This document shows positions 26,797-35,063 of a DNA stretch of 64,000 nucleotides, piece after piece (position 1 is the first letter of the stretch; each line of letters opens with the position of its first letter). The translations under genes were made by a program, and so were the position numbers. The stretch is taken from the NCBI GenBank assembly GCA_942492905.1, contig OW818657.1, positions 1,488,001-1,552,000 on the forward strand, in the 5' to 3' direction. The notes under the pieces were generated by a model. It had not been told where the DNA came from and searched no databases. It was given only the letters and a program-made list of their open reading frames with translations. Source of the stretch: CAIZWU01 sp942492905. Its GTDB lineage: Bacteria; Verrucomicrobiota; Verrucomicrobiia; Verrucomicrobiales; V1-33.

Positions 26797-28473
26797 CTAC
26801 TTCGTGTGCTTGACGATGAAATGCACGATGGGAGTGGAGTCCTCCAGCCCATGGGGATGGTGACCGACCCCGGGCTTGCGGATCAGAGTGATCGAGCCGC
26901 CCAATGCCTCATAACGGGAAGCAATCAGCCCGGTGTTTTCCTCCCAGGGCACCACTTCATCGGCATCGCCAAAGACATGGAGCAGCGGCACCTGGTGCTG
27001 GGCGAGCGGCGCGAGACGGTCCACTGGATTCCTTGGCCAGGCGAGCGCCGCTGCTTCATCCGGGAAGTTCCAGAGTTGAAGCACCCGGGCCCAATTGGCG
27101 GGGTCGCCTTTCCCTTTTCCTTTGCCGCCCGGCCAGCTCTTGAAGTCGCACACCGGGGCGTCAGCGTAAATGCAGGACACCTTGCCGGGATTGGCGATGG
27201 CCCAGTTATAACAATAAAGCCCTCCGCGGCTCAGACCCACCAGAGCAGGCCTGGGACTCAGGCTGTAACGGGTGGTGAGTTCAGCATAACATTGATCCCA
27301 AAACGAGACCGCGGCCGGGCTGCCCAGCAAGTCGGGCACTTCCAGATAGACGATATGGAAACCCCGGCCCAGCAGGGCAATATCAGGCGCGGGTTTGTGG
27401 CCGAAGAATTCGCCATGCCAGACCCATGGCCGGCCAGCCGCCGGGGAGGCCGGGGCCACCACCGTGAGGCGTTTTCCGGCTAGCTCGAAATCATGCCGCG
27501 TAAACCCATTCCATGAACTGGTGCCGGGAAATGCCGGGCCAGTTTTCCGCGCCAGGTCGCGTGCCACCGCATCGAAAGCCGCGGCCTGGCGTTCGGCTTC
27601 CGCGAGCGGAAGGCCGGGCTGGATGCCGGGACGTTGGTGGCCGGTGTGGCTGAGCCAGGCAGGGCGCAGCAGGGATTGCTTTTGTTGCACGGCTTTCAGG
27701 ATGCCGGCGCCCTCCGGGTGCATGGGTGTGCCGTCAGGATTGGCCTTCAGGCCCCAGGCTTCGAGGACCGGCTGGGCCATCAGGCGGTGGCCTTCCGCGC
27801 CCGGATGGACGCCGTCATTGGAGAAGGTGAAGGCCGGGTCGGTCTTCCGGCGTTCCGTCAGGGCCGCGTTCATCAGCGTGTGCAGATCCAGCACTTCCCA
27901 GCCGGCCTGACGCTGACCGGTCAGCCAGGCACTGTAGGCGTCCAGGACGGTATTATAACCCTGCCAGGGTTGCGGGTATTTTTCCAGCCCATCCCCGAGC
28001 ACCCGGCCTTTGATCGGCAGGGCATCAAACACCGGCGGAGTGAGATGGATGATCCGGGCTCCCGCCGCGGTGGCTTTCCCATGCAGTTTTGTCATGCCCG
28101 CCTCGAAGGCCCGGCGGCGTTCCAGACTAAGGGGATGATAAATGCCATCGTTCATGCCATAACACGCCAACACAAGCTGGGGCCGGGTCTTTTCCAGCAC
28201 CCGGTCCAGCCGCTCATGCAGATCCGGGCGGGGGAACTGGCCTCCGGCGTGTCCTTCCTCACTGAGGCCGGAAACGGTTTCGCTGCTGAGGCCGAGCGAT
28301 ATGATGGAATAGGCGGAATCCGGGTATTGGGCGATCAGTGCAGCCTCGATGATATCGACATAACCTCCTGCCTGAGTGATGCTGTCGCCAAGAAAAACGA
28401 TGCGTTTCTCCTGCGGCGGTTCCGCGGCGGAAACAGTGATGGCAAAGAGAAAAGTCAGGAACAAAGCACGCAT
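26797..28473 (-). CDS. Two-domain secreted hydrolase: SGNH esterase fused to alpha/beta hydrolase
   Basis: A protein of 558 residues from the ATG at 28473, which starts a signal peptide (MRALFLTFLFAITVSAAEP). Residues about 23-260 are an SGNH/GDSL domain: block I VFLGDSITQAG, block III CYGMNDGIY and block V NDGVHPGAEGH. Residues about 300-558 are an alpha/beta hydrolase with nucleophile VGLSRGGLYCYN, acid VFGDADEVVPW and histidine GVGHHPHG. Both active sites look intact, so one polypeptide may carry two ester-cleaving activities, for example on acylated plant polysaccharides. It lies directly after the GH5-like gene on the same strand (118-base gap). Confidence 0.85.
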   Translation of the reverse strand: MRALFLTFLFAITVSAAEPPQEKRIVFLGDSITQAGGYVDIIEAALIAQYPDSAYSIISLGLSSETVSGLSEEGHAGGQFPRPDLHERLDRVLEKTRPQLVLACYGMNDGIYHPLSLERRRAFEAGMTKLHGKATAAGARIIHLTPPVFDALPIKGRVLGDGLEKYPQPWQGYNTVLDAYSAWLTGQRQAGWEVLDLHTLMNAALTERRKTDPAFTFSNDGVHPGAEGHRLMAQPVLEAWGLKANPDGTPMHPEGAGILKAVQQKQSLLRPAWLSHTGHQRPGIQPGLPLAEAERQAAAFDAVARDLARKTGPAFPGTSSWNGFTRHDFELAGKRLTVVAPASPAAGRPWVWHGEFFGHKPAPDIALLGRGFHIVYLEVPDLLGSPAAVSFWDQCYAELTTRYSLSPRPALVGLSRGGLYCYNWAIANPGKVSCIYADAPVCDFKSWPGGKGKGKGDPANWARVLQLWNFPDEAAALAWPRNPVDRLAPLAQHQVPLLHVFGDADEVVPWEENTGLIASRYEALGGSITLIRKPGVGHHPHGLEDSTPIVHFIVKHTK

Positions 28474-28591
28474 GGCGAAAAATGGGCCAACCCTCGGCCT
28501 GCCCACAAGACGCAAGCCAAGGCCGGGGATTTTCAACCCGTTTGGAGATAGTGTCGGGGCCGGCCGGGCTCCCAGGCCACCGGCAGTAGCC

Positions 28592-29731
28592 TCAGGGACG
28601 TTTCATGAAAGCGGCCTGCTTTTTGAAATACCCCAGCCAGGCCTGCATCAGGGCGGCCACCTCCTTTCTCTCCGTGGCGGCGGCGTATTCCTCAAGGGTC
28701 CGGCCCCAGTAGAAACTGAAGTATCCTTCGGCGCGGTCCTTGGATCGTTTCAGAAAATCATCCATTTCCTCCAGACTGCAGGCGAGGGGAAAGGTCTCTT
28801 CGATCACCAGCGGCTTGCCGAGATCATAGACCGCCATGGCCATGAGCGCTTTGTCCACCTCCCCTTTGCCGGGATAGAGATGGATGCTGACAAAGTCTAG
28901 GCTCCGGCCGGCTTCCGGCGCATAGAAGACCGGCTTGGCGGTGGGCCATACCTGGGCCCAGGGAATGACCCCTACGGTGATGAGATGCCCGGGGTCCTCC
29001 TTGCGGATGGCCGTGGTCAGTTTTTCCACCCACGACTTGGCGATTTCGACCGCACTGCGCGACCCCTGCTGCAGGGTGAGCCGCTGCACATAACATTTTC
29101 CGCCCAGTTCTCCGGTGACCCAGCCTTCGGCCACGTTTCCGCCGATCACCGGTTCGTTCATCAGATCATAGCAGAAGACGGCAGGGGAGCTTTGGCAGGT
29201 CCGGGCTACTGCGGTCCAGAATTCTGCCTGCACCGCCCAGCGGGCGCCTTCGTCCAGTCGGTCATACCAGGCCGGGGTGTCGGCTTTATGATAACACCCC
29301 AGTCCGGTGATGTTCAGATAGAGGCCCATGGATTCGGCGAGGTCGAGCAACCGGCGCAATTGATCGAGCGAGGAATGGACTGGGGTGGCGGGGGCACTCA
29401 TGAACCGGCCCAACTGCAGATGGATGCGCACCACATTGGCGCCCAGGTCCTTCATTTCCCCGAAATCCTCACGGACCGTGTCCCATTCTGTCAGCCAGTA
29501 GTCCTCCAACAGCCGCCCGTTTTCACCCGTGGCATCGCGGTCGTAGTTCACGCCCCAGATCCGGAAAGGCTGGCTGGAGACCCCGGTGACGAAAGTCCGG
29601 CCATCGGCACTCAACCGCACGGTCTCCAATCCAGCGGCGGGTGCGGCCGTGATAGTGACGGTGGCTGCCGCCAGACCCAGCCACACCGCCGCCAGCGCGG
29701 GCCAAGGGGCGAAGGAGGGAGTCGTTTTCAT
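28592..29731 (-). CDS. Secreted glycoside hydrolase, GH5/cellulase-like
   Basis: A protein of 379 residues from the ATG at 29731, with an N-terminal signal (MKTTPSFAPWPALAAVWLGL...). It has a TIM-barrel layout: FRIWGVNYDRD, MKDLGANVVRIHLQLGRF, the acid/base in YDLMNEPVIGG and the probable nucleophile in LVIEETFPL. These NEP and E-E positions fit clan GH-A. The specificity is unknown. The frame stays open far upstream into the neighbouring insertion sequence, but only by chance. Its 5' end lies about 140 bases from the IS5-type element, which may have separated it from its original upstream neighbour or promoter. Confidence 0.8.
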   Translation of the reverse strand: MKTTPSFAPWPALAAVWLGLAAATVTITAAPAAGLETVRLSADGRTFVTGVSSQPFRIWGVNYDRDATGENGRLLEDYWLTEWDTVREDFGEMKDLGANVVRIHLQLGRFMSAPATPVHSSLDQLRRLLDLAESMGLYLNITGLGCYHKADTPAWYDRLDEGARWAVQAEFWTAVARTCQSSPAVFCYDLMNEPVIGGNVAEGWVTGELGGKCYVQRLTLQQGSRSAVEIAKSWVEKLTTAIRKEDPGHLITVGVIPWAQVWPTAKPVFYAPEAGRSLDFVSIHLYPGKGEVDKALMAMAVYDLGKPLVIEETFPLACSLEEMDDFLKRSKDRAEGYFSFYWGRTLEEYAAATERKEVAALMQAWLGYFKKQAAFMKRP

Positions 29732-29871
29732 GGCGACGGGGGTAGCACAAACCGGAGGCGGGTGTCTACTCATTGGAATGAAAGTTGGACGGGGGAAATT
29801 CTGAGGGTGGAAGAGTTCCGACAAAGGGGATAATGCTTTGCTTATGACCGGCAGATCTGGTTTAGATACTA

Positions 29872-30750
29872 AGCGGTGTCTTCGCAAATCACTGGTGGAG
29901 CAAAACATCCAGCAGCGCGGCGAAAGTGATGAAAGCGGCGAAGGAGGAGGCGGTTTTGTCGGATCTGAGAGCGATGCGTTTGTGGGCTTTGAGGCGCTGG
30001 AAGATGTTTTCGACATGATGCCTCTGCCGGTAAATGTCCGTGTCGAAAGGCTCGGGCTGATCCTCCAGTTTGGTGAAACCCCGGCGTGGAATGGTGCTGC
30101 CGGTGGCTCCCTGCTCCAAGAGGGCCTGGCGGAAGGACAGACTGTCGAACCCCTTGTCCCCCACAAAATGGATGCCCCGGAAAGCCTCCATCATCCGCCG
30201 CGCCGCCGTCTGGTCATGGAGATTGCCGGAGGTCAGGACGAAGGCGCAGAGGTTGCCCGCCTCATCCACCGCTGCCAGCAGCTTGGTGGTCATGCCGCCG
30301 CGGGACAGGCCGATGGCCTCCTGCTCCCGGAGCCTTTTGGCTCCTTGGAGGCCGTGCTGGTGGAGCTTGAGATAACTGCCGTCCACATGCCGCAAGGTGC
30401 CCTTGGCCTGCTTGCCCAGCCATGCCAACACGGCATCCCAGACGCCGCACCGGCACCACCGGCGGAACTGGGAATAGACCGTGCTCCATGGCCCGAAGCG
30501 CGGGGGGAGGTCGCGCCACGGGCCACCGGTGCGCAGGATATGGAAGAAACCCTCCAGATGGAGCACCACCACGTGAGGCCGTCGTCCGCGTCGTCCCGCC
30601 CATTTTTTCAGCAACAAAGAATGAATGAAGAAGCCCTGTCACGCAGGGCCAGTTCCAGACCACGGGTCAATCTGTTGAACATAGTATCCAAGAGACGCCG
30701 GTCACCCCGGAAACCTGTCAGGAAATTGCTTGATTTGCGAAGACACCGCC
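29872..30750. mobile_element. IS5-family insertion sequence (IS427-like), 879 bp
   Basis: The ends are inverted repeats of about 19 bp, identical over GCGGTGTCTTCGCAAATC (29873-29890 and, reversed, 30732-30749). The outermost base differs (A on the left, G on the right reading inward). TA dinucleotides flank the element on both sides (29870-29871 and 30751-30752), consistent with a TA target duplication. It contains a single transposase gene on the minus strand. It lies between the GH5-like gene and a VOC gene. Confidence 0.85.
29889..30617 (-). CDS. IS5-family transposase
   Basis: The frame encodes 242 residues with a DDE triad: Asp in RHVDGSYLK, Asp in FVGDKGFDSLSF and Glu in HHVENIFQRLKAHKR. 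GGMTTKLLAAVDEAGN and EGFFHILRTGGPWRDLPPRFGPWSTVYSQF are typical IS5/IS427 sequences. No ATG precedes the conserved region in frame; the earliest candidate is a TTG at 30617, and a stop lies about ten codons upstream. The usual N-terminal DEQW..I.P.L segment is absent. Either it is made by frameshifting from an upstream reading frame or the 5' end has decayed. Confidence 0.85.
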   Translation of the reverse strand: MLLKKWAGRRGRRPHVVVLHLEGFFHILRTGGPWRDLPPRFGPWSTVYSQFRRWCRCGVWDAVLAWLGKQAKGTLRHVDGSYLKLHQHGLQGAKRLREQEAIGLSRGGMTTKLLAAVDEAGNLCAFVLTSGNLHDQTAARRMMEAFRGIHFVGDKGFDSLSFRQALLEQGATGSTIPRRGFTKLEDQPEPFDTDIYRQRHHVENIFQRLKAHKRIALRSDKTASSFAAFITFAALLDVLLHQ

Positions 30751-30904
30751 TAATCTGGAGGGTGTTCCCGCTTGGATTCAATCTGCGCATGGGAAGCTCA
30801 GGATGTTCGTTGGGAAATTAGACTTGCAGCCGATTGTTGAAGTTGATGCCGCACACGGATGACTGGCAGCTTGAGAAGTGGTGAGCACCGGGTTATCCCG
30901 CAGT

Positions 30905-31396
30905 ATGAAAAATCCCCCGATTCATCCCGGCGTGCGGGTTGGCCATGTGCATCTCAAGGTGGCCGATCTGGAGCAGTCCCTGGCGTTCTGGCGCGATGTG
31001 TTGGGATTTGAGGTGACCCAGCGCATGGGACAGCAGGCGGCTTTTCTTTCCGCTGGGGGGTATCATCATCACCTCGGGCTGAACACCTGGGAAAGCGCCG
31101 GGGGGGCTCCACCGGCAGCCGGCACGACGGGGCTGTATCATGCCGCGTTTTTGTATCCGACGCGTGCGGCGCTGGCTGATGCCCTGAAGCGGGTCCTTCA
31201 CGCCGGGATCGCGTTGGACGGGGCGGCCGATCATGGGGTGAGCGAGGCCCTGTATCTCCGTGACCCGGATGGCAATGGGGTGGAGCTTTATTGGGACCGT
31301 CCGGAGGAGCAGTGGCCGCGCACTGCCGCGGGCGGACTGGCCATGTTTACGGGGGCGCTGGATCTGCCCGGCCTGCTGGCGGAGTCCGGGAATTGA
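30905..31396 (+). CDS. VOC-family (glyoxalase/dioxygenase fold) protein
   Basis: A protein of 163 residues. VRVGHVHLKVADLEQSLAFWRDVLGFEV opens the first beta-alpha-beta-beta-beta module; HHHLGLNTW and GVELYWDRPEEQW carry the expected metal-ligand His and Glu positions. It is most like CatE/catechol 2,3-dioxygenase-type VOC proteins, but it has only one pair of modules and its substrate is unknown. The ATG at 30905 was chosen because MKNPPIHPGVRVGHVHL reaches the first ligand at the usual distance. It is transcribed away from the IS element 150 bases upstream. Confidence 0.85.
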   Translation: MKNPPIHPGVRVGHVHLKVADLEQSLAFWRDVLGFEVTQRMGQQAAFLSAGGYHHHLGLNTWESAGGAPPAAGTTGLYHAAFLYPTRAALADALKRVLHAGIALDGAADHGVSEALYLRDPDGNGVELYWDRPEEQWPRTAAGGLAMFTGALDLPGLLAESGN

Positions 31397-31420
31397 CCGG
31401 AGAAGGCGTCCCGTTTCCGG

Positions 31421-32131
31421 TCACGGCGGAGGTGGGAACTGCACCCGCACGCTGGCCGACCATTCCCTGGCAAAATCGCGCTGGGTGCGGCGGTCCACCA
31501 GGATCATGATGAGCAAGGCAATCAGCGCTCCGGCGACGGCCAGGGCCATGTCTTTCTGGGCATCCCAGGAATCGCCCTGGGTCCCTACGTAGGCGGTCCC
31601 CAGTTCGCCACCAAAGATTTCTGCCGCCGCCCATTCGATCATTTCGTAGAGTGCGGAGGTGGCCAGGATCAGATCCAGCGGCAGGAAGTAGCTCCAGAAG
31701 CCGCGGGCCCTGGCCAGATGAAAATAAATCTCCCGGAGGGGATAGGCGAGAAACAGGCCATAACAGAAGTGAATCAGCCGGTCGAAATGGTTCCGCGGGC
31801 CCTCGGCCACGGCCTGCAGGGGCGCGCCGGTGATGAGGCGCCACCATTCATGGTAGGGGACTTCGGAATAGGTGTAGTGCGCCCCGACTTCATGGAGGCA
31901 GAGGAAAGCGAAGACGAGGATCCAGGAGAGCCGGGAAAAGGGCAGGTAGCGGTAGATGGCCCATAACACCGGCAGGGCCGCGGCCACGAGGGCATTTTCC
32001 AGGAACCAGTCCTGGCGGTGCCAGGGGGCGATCCCCAGCAGCAGGGTCAGGACCGCAAAAATCCCGGCCAGCCAGCCGATCAGCCGGCGGGAGGGTGCAT
32101 TCACTGCGGGTGGGCGGGGGATCACGCTCAT
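31421..32131 (-). CDS. DUF2238 (YjdF-like) inner-membrane protein
   Basis: A protein of 236 residues with five or six membrane helices. The motifs FLCLHEVGAHYTYSEVPYHEW, RNHFDRLIHFCYGLFLAYPLRE, LATSALYEMIEWAAAEIFGG and GTQGDSWDAQKDMALA are those of DUF2238/YjdF proteins. The conserved His, Asp and Glu residues inside the membrane hint at a metal or enzymatic site, but the function is unknown. The ATG at 32131 is used because the preceding open frame lacks membrane or family features. It faces the YkgJ-like gene divergently. Confidence 0.88.
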   Translation of the reverse strand: MSVIPRPPAVNAPSRRLIGWLAGIFAVLTLLLGIAPWHRQDWFLENALVAAALPVLWAIYRYLPFSRLSWILVFAFLCLHEVGAHYTYSEVPYHEWWRLITGAPLQAVAEGPRNHFDRLIHFCYGLFLAYPLREIYFHLARARGFWSYFLPLDLILATSALYEMIEWAAAEIFGGELGTAYVGTQGDSWDAQKDMALAVAGALIALLIMILVDRRTQRDFAREWSASVRVQFPPPP

Positions 32132-32243
32132 CGCGGCCACTGTGGCATAAAACGGATGGCCTTGTATAGAGCGGATCGCACGGCGGCTTTGGCAGGCCAC
32201 TCCCACAGTTGCTTTGGAAAGAAAATCATGAAACCCATGGCCC

Positions 32244-32591
32244 GTGTCCAGGTTGGCAGACGTCGTCCAAGAAGCCGATACCAGCACCGCCCACTCCTGC
32301 TTGAGTTGCGGCGCGTGCTGCGCCACGTTCCGTGTCTCGTTTTATTGGGCGGAAACCGCCACGCGGGGCCTGCCCCCGGACCTGACAGAAAAAGTGAATC
32401 CGTGGCTGAGCTGCATGGCAGGAACGAATGCGGCGGCCCCCCGTTGCACCGCTCTGGAGGGGCAGATCGGTCACCAGACAGGATGCCGGGTCTACCCGCA
32501 GCGTCCTTCCCCATGCCGGGAAGTCCAGCCCGGCGACAGTCAATGTACCAAAGCGCGGGCGCATCATGGATTGCCGCCCCTGCCATCCTGA
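32244..32591 (+). CDS. YkgJ-family cysteine-cluster protein
   Basis: A protein of 115 residues from a GTG at 32244. The Cys pattern CLSCGACCATFRVSFYW, then SCMAG...RCTAL, then CRVYPQRPSPCREVQPG is that of the YkgJ/UPF0153 zinc- or iron-chelating family. The biochemical role is unknown; members are proposed to bind Fe-S clusters or zinc. No in-frame ATG exists near this start. It converges with the alkC gene 9 bases downstream. Confidence 0.85.
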   Translation: MSRLADVVQEADTSTAHSCLSCGACCATFRVSFYWAETATRGLPPDLTEKVNPWLSCMAGTNAAAPRCTALEGQIGHQTGCRVYPQRPSPCREVQPGDSQCTKARAHHGLPPLPS

Positions 32592-32600
32592 ATGTTCCTG

Positions 32601-33701
32601 CTAGCGCTTCAGCACAAAAGCGGTGCCCGCCAGCCGTTCCCCATTGATCAGGATTTCCACGGCATGGTGGCCGGCATGGTGGACCCGGGTCGTGAAATCG
32701 CGGATCGTCTGCGCGCGCGACAGGCTCACGGTTGCTCCCGGGTCCAGGGTCAGTTCCTTCCATTTAAAAACCTTGGGCGATGCTTCCCCGGATTTTTTCA
32801 CATAATGCACCGCATAATCCACCACCAGCCGCTGGGTGCGGGTGGCTTGGGAAGTAAGGTTGAAGGTGAGGGTGAAGCGGTCGCCCAGTTGAAGCGTGGC
32901 GGGTTGGAGGGATAATCCATGCACCAGCACTTCGGGTTTTCCGGTGGCTCCGATCAGCTGCAAGGCGCGTTGGTTGCCCTTTTTGATCAGGGTGCGCAGG
33001 GCTTGCCGGGCAATCCAGGCGGTGGGGGAATTTTCCAGAGGCCAATCTGTCAGCCGGTCCATTACCCAGTCCGGGTGCTTTTTGGTGATATCGTTGAGAT
33101 GATTCGCCACCGACTTCCTGACATACAGACTGGGGTCCGCTTTCAGATTTTCGAGGATCGGCACCACTGGTGCCGGATCGGCGATGAGGGCGCCGAGCTG
33201 GAACGACCATGGCAGGCGCGGGCGGCAACCCTCACAGGCGAGGCGGCGGACATGTTCGTCCTCATCCCGCGACCACACTTCCATCACGGCGAGGGTGCGC
33301 GGGAGATCGCGTTTGAGGAATTCCCGCACCGCGAATTCTGAAGAACCAAAGCGGGTGAAAAACTTCAGCGCTTCCATGGAGGCGTCGAAATCGTCGTGCC
33401 CATAGAGCCCCACATAGTCAGGCAGGGCGAGGGTGACAAAAGCCTTGTCGATGCGGGGGGCCAGCTGCTTCAACCGACGGAGGGCTTTTCCATAATCCGG
33501 CGGCAGCGTGGCATGGAGACTTTCAGTCATCCGGCGCAGGCGCTGCATCAGCGTGAGGTCATCCAATCCTGTCAGGGAAAGCCTTAGGAACCGCACGGCA
33601 TCGAACTTCGGGTCCAGCGCGGTCAACGATTCCGCCACCATCCGGAACCGGGCGGCATCAAACATTTCCTTGAGAGCGGGGGCAGGGGGTGGACTGGGCA
33701 T
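32601..33701 (-). CDS. AlkC-type DNA alkylation repair glycosylase
   Basis: A protein of 366 residues made of HEAT-like helical repeats (about 1-255), including RRLACEGCRPRLPWSFQLGALI and SLYVRKSVANHLNDITKKHPDWV, the signature of AlkC/AlkD glycosylases. These excise N3- and N7-alkylated purines without base flipping. Residues about 260-366 form an immunoglobulin-like beta domain (LHGLSLQPATL type, RLVVDYAVHYVKKSGEASPKVFKWKEL), which is the feature that separates AlkC from AlkD. It is monocistronic, convergent with the YkgJ-like gene and divergent from the kinase gene. Confidence 0.9.
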   Translation of the reverse strand: MPSPPPAPALKEMFDAARFRMVAESLTALDPKFDAVRFLRLSLTGLDDLTLMQRLRRMTESLHATLPPDYGKALRRLKQLAPRIDKAFVTLALPDYVGLYGHDDFDASMEALKFFTRFGSSEFAVREFLKRDLPRTLAVMEVWSRDEDEHVRRLACEGCRPRLPWSFQLGALIADPAPVVPILENLKADPSLYVRKSVANHLNDITKKHPDWVMDRLTDWPLENSPTAWIARQALRTLIKKGNQRALQLIGATGKPEVLVHGLSLQPATLQLGDRFTLTFNLTSQATRTQRLVVDYAVHYVKKSGEASPKVFKWKELTLDPGATVSLSRAQTIRDFTTRVHHAGHHAVEILINGERLAGTAFVLKR

Positions 33702-33849
33702 GGTGGCGGTCGGATGGTGAAACCAGCGGGATGCTGGGAGAGGCCCGGCCCGTTTTCAATCCATCATCCTGAAAAGGACGCTGACGGACCACGGATTTGC
33801 GAATGACGGGCCCGGCCGTCCGCGCTCTGCTGGGCCTTGTATCCCCTTC

Positions 33850-34737
33850 ATGTCCCTCCTTGATCTCCCCATCCGCGCGGCCACCGAAACCGCCATTGCC
33901 CACGGCATCATGCCGGACCGCTGCGACATTCTGCAGAATGGGCATACCCTGGTGCTGCGGCTTACGGAAACCTTGGTGGCCCGGGTGGTCACCGACCGGG
34001 AGGGGCCGCGGAAAGGAACCGCCTGGTTCGCCCGGGAGAATGCGGTTGCCTGGCACCTGACGCAGCGCGGCGCTCCCGTGATTCCGCTGCATCCGGAGTT
34101 GCCGCCGGGACCGCATGAGCATCTGGGTTACACCCTCAATTTTTGGCGATATGTGACAGCCATTGAAGCACTGCCGGAGCCGGGGGAGGTGGGCCGGACG
34201 CTTCATCAATGCCACCAATTGCTGCGCACCCTGCCGGAGCCGCTGCCCAGGCTGGCGATCCTCACCGAAAGCCTGGAGTTGCTGGAAACCCTCGCAGAAC
34301 GCGGGCTTTTTCCGGCGGCCACACTCGAGCTGCTGCGGGAACATCTGGTTTCGTCCATGGAGGTGCTGGCGGCGGTTCCGCATCAGCCACTGCATGGCGA
34401 TGCCCATCCCGGCAATCTGCTGAATACCACCATCGGACTGCTCTGGACGGACTGGGAAGATGCCTTCTCCGGCCCGGTGGAATGGGACCTCGCATCCATC
34501 ATCTGGAACGCCAGGATCCTGGAGGAGGACCATGACACCGCCGACCGCATCCTGGCGGCTTATCAAAAGGCTGGCGGTCTGGTGAATCCCCTTGTCCTGC
34601 AACATTGCCTGATCGCGCGGGCGGCGGTGATGAGCGCGTGGTATCCGATTCTGTACCCGGAGCCTGATGCGGGGCGGCAGACAAAACTCCAGCGGCGGTT
34701 GGATTGGCTGAGTGGATCAGCCCGCGATATTTGCTGA
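33850..34737 (+). CDS. Aminoglycoside phosphotransferase-like (APH) kinase
   Basis: A protein of 295 residues with an APH-fold active site: catalytic loop LHGDAHPGNLLN and metal-binding DWEDAFSGPVEWDLASI. The N-lobe is short (LVARVVTDREGPRKGTAWFARE). Enzymes of this fold phosphorylate small molecules such as aminoglycosides, choline or sugars; nothing here sets the substrate. It is divergent from alkC. Confidence 0.8.
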   Translation: MSLLDLPIRAATETAIAHGIMPDRCDILQNGHTLVLRLTETLVARVVTDREGPRKGTAWFARENAVAWHLTQRGAPVIPLHPELPPGPHEHLGYTLNFWRYVTAIEALPEPGEVGRTLHQCHQLLRTLPEPLPRLAILTESLELLETLAERGLFPAATLELLREHLVSSMEVLAAVPHQPLHGDAHPGNLLNTTIGLLWTDWEDAFSGPVEWDLASIIWNARILEEDHDTADRILAAYQKAGGLVNPLVLQHCLIARAAVMSAWYPILYPEPDAGRQTKLQRRLDWLSGSARDIC

Positions 34738-34903
34738 ATGGTATTCCGGCGAAATACCCTACCGCGAGACGGAGATTGGCAAAGAACGTCGACTGATTTC
34801 CGGAACCAAGGACCAGTTTGTCGAAGTCACCGTGCAGCGTATCGATTACCTTGTGATTCAGAAGGGCGTTTTGCTGAAGACGGAATCACGTAACAGCCCT
34901 TGA
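34712..34903 (+). CDS. Small open frame or gene remnant after the kinase gene
   Basis: The frame of 63 codons starts at a GTG inside the 3' end of the kinase gene and continues for about 165 bases beyond it with coding-like composition (SGEIPYRETEIGKERRLISG, VQRIDYLVIQKGVLLKTE). There is no ribosome site and no recognised family. It could be the 3' remnant of a decayed gene. Nothing else is seen in 34904-35063 apart from an AT-richer stretch that could hold the promoter of the next gene. Confidence 0.25.
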   Translation: MDQPAIFAEWYSGEIPYRETEIGKERRLISGTKDQFVEVTVQRIDYLVIQKGVLLKTESRNSP

Positions 34904-35063
34904 TTTCCACATGAAACGCAGGACCCAAAAAGGTATGGAACAGGGGTGTTATACGGGTTTTTATCACTAAATCGCGACGGGACGGCTTCCCGGAACTGGT
35001 ATTCAGGATGGCGTGGAGTTGAAAAAACGTGTTGAGAACCTCGTTTCAGTGACAATGCTTGTT

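Noticed and set aside
29732..30166. N-terminal extension of the GH5-like gene into the IS5 element
   Set aside because: The frame is open by chance through the transposase; the real protein begins with a signal peptide at 29731.
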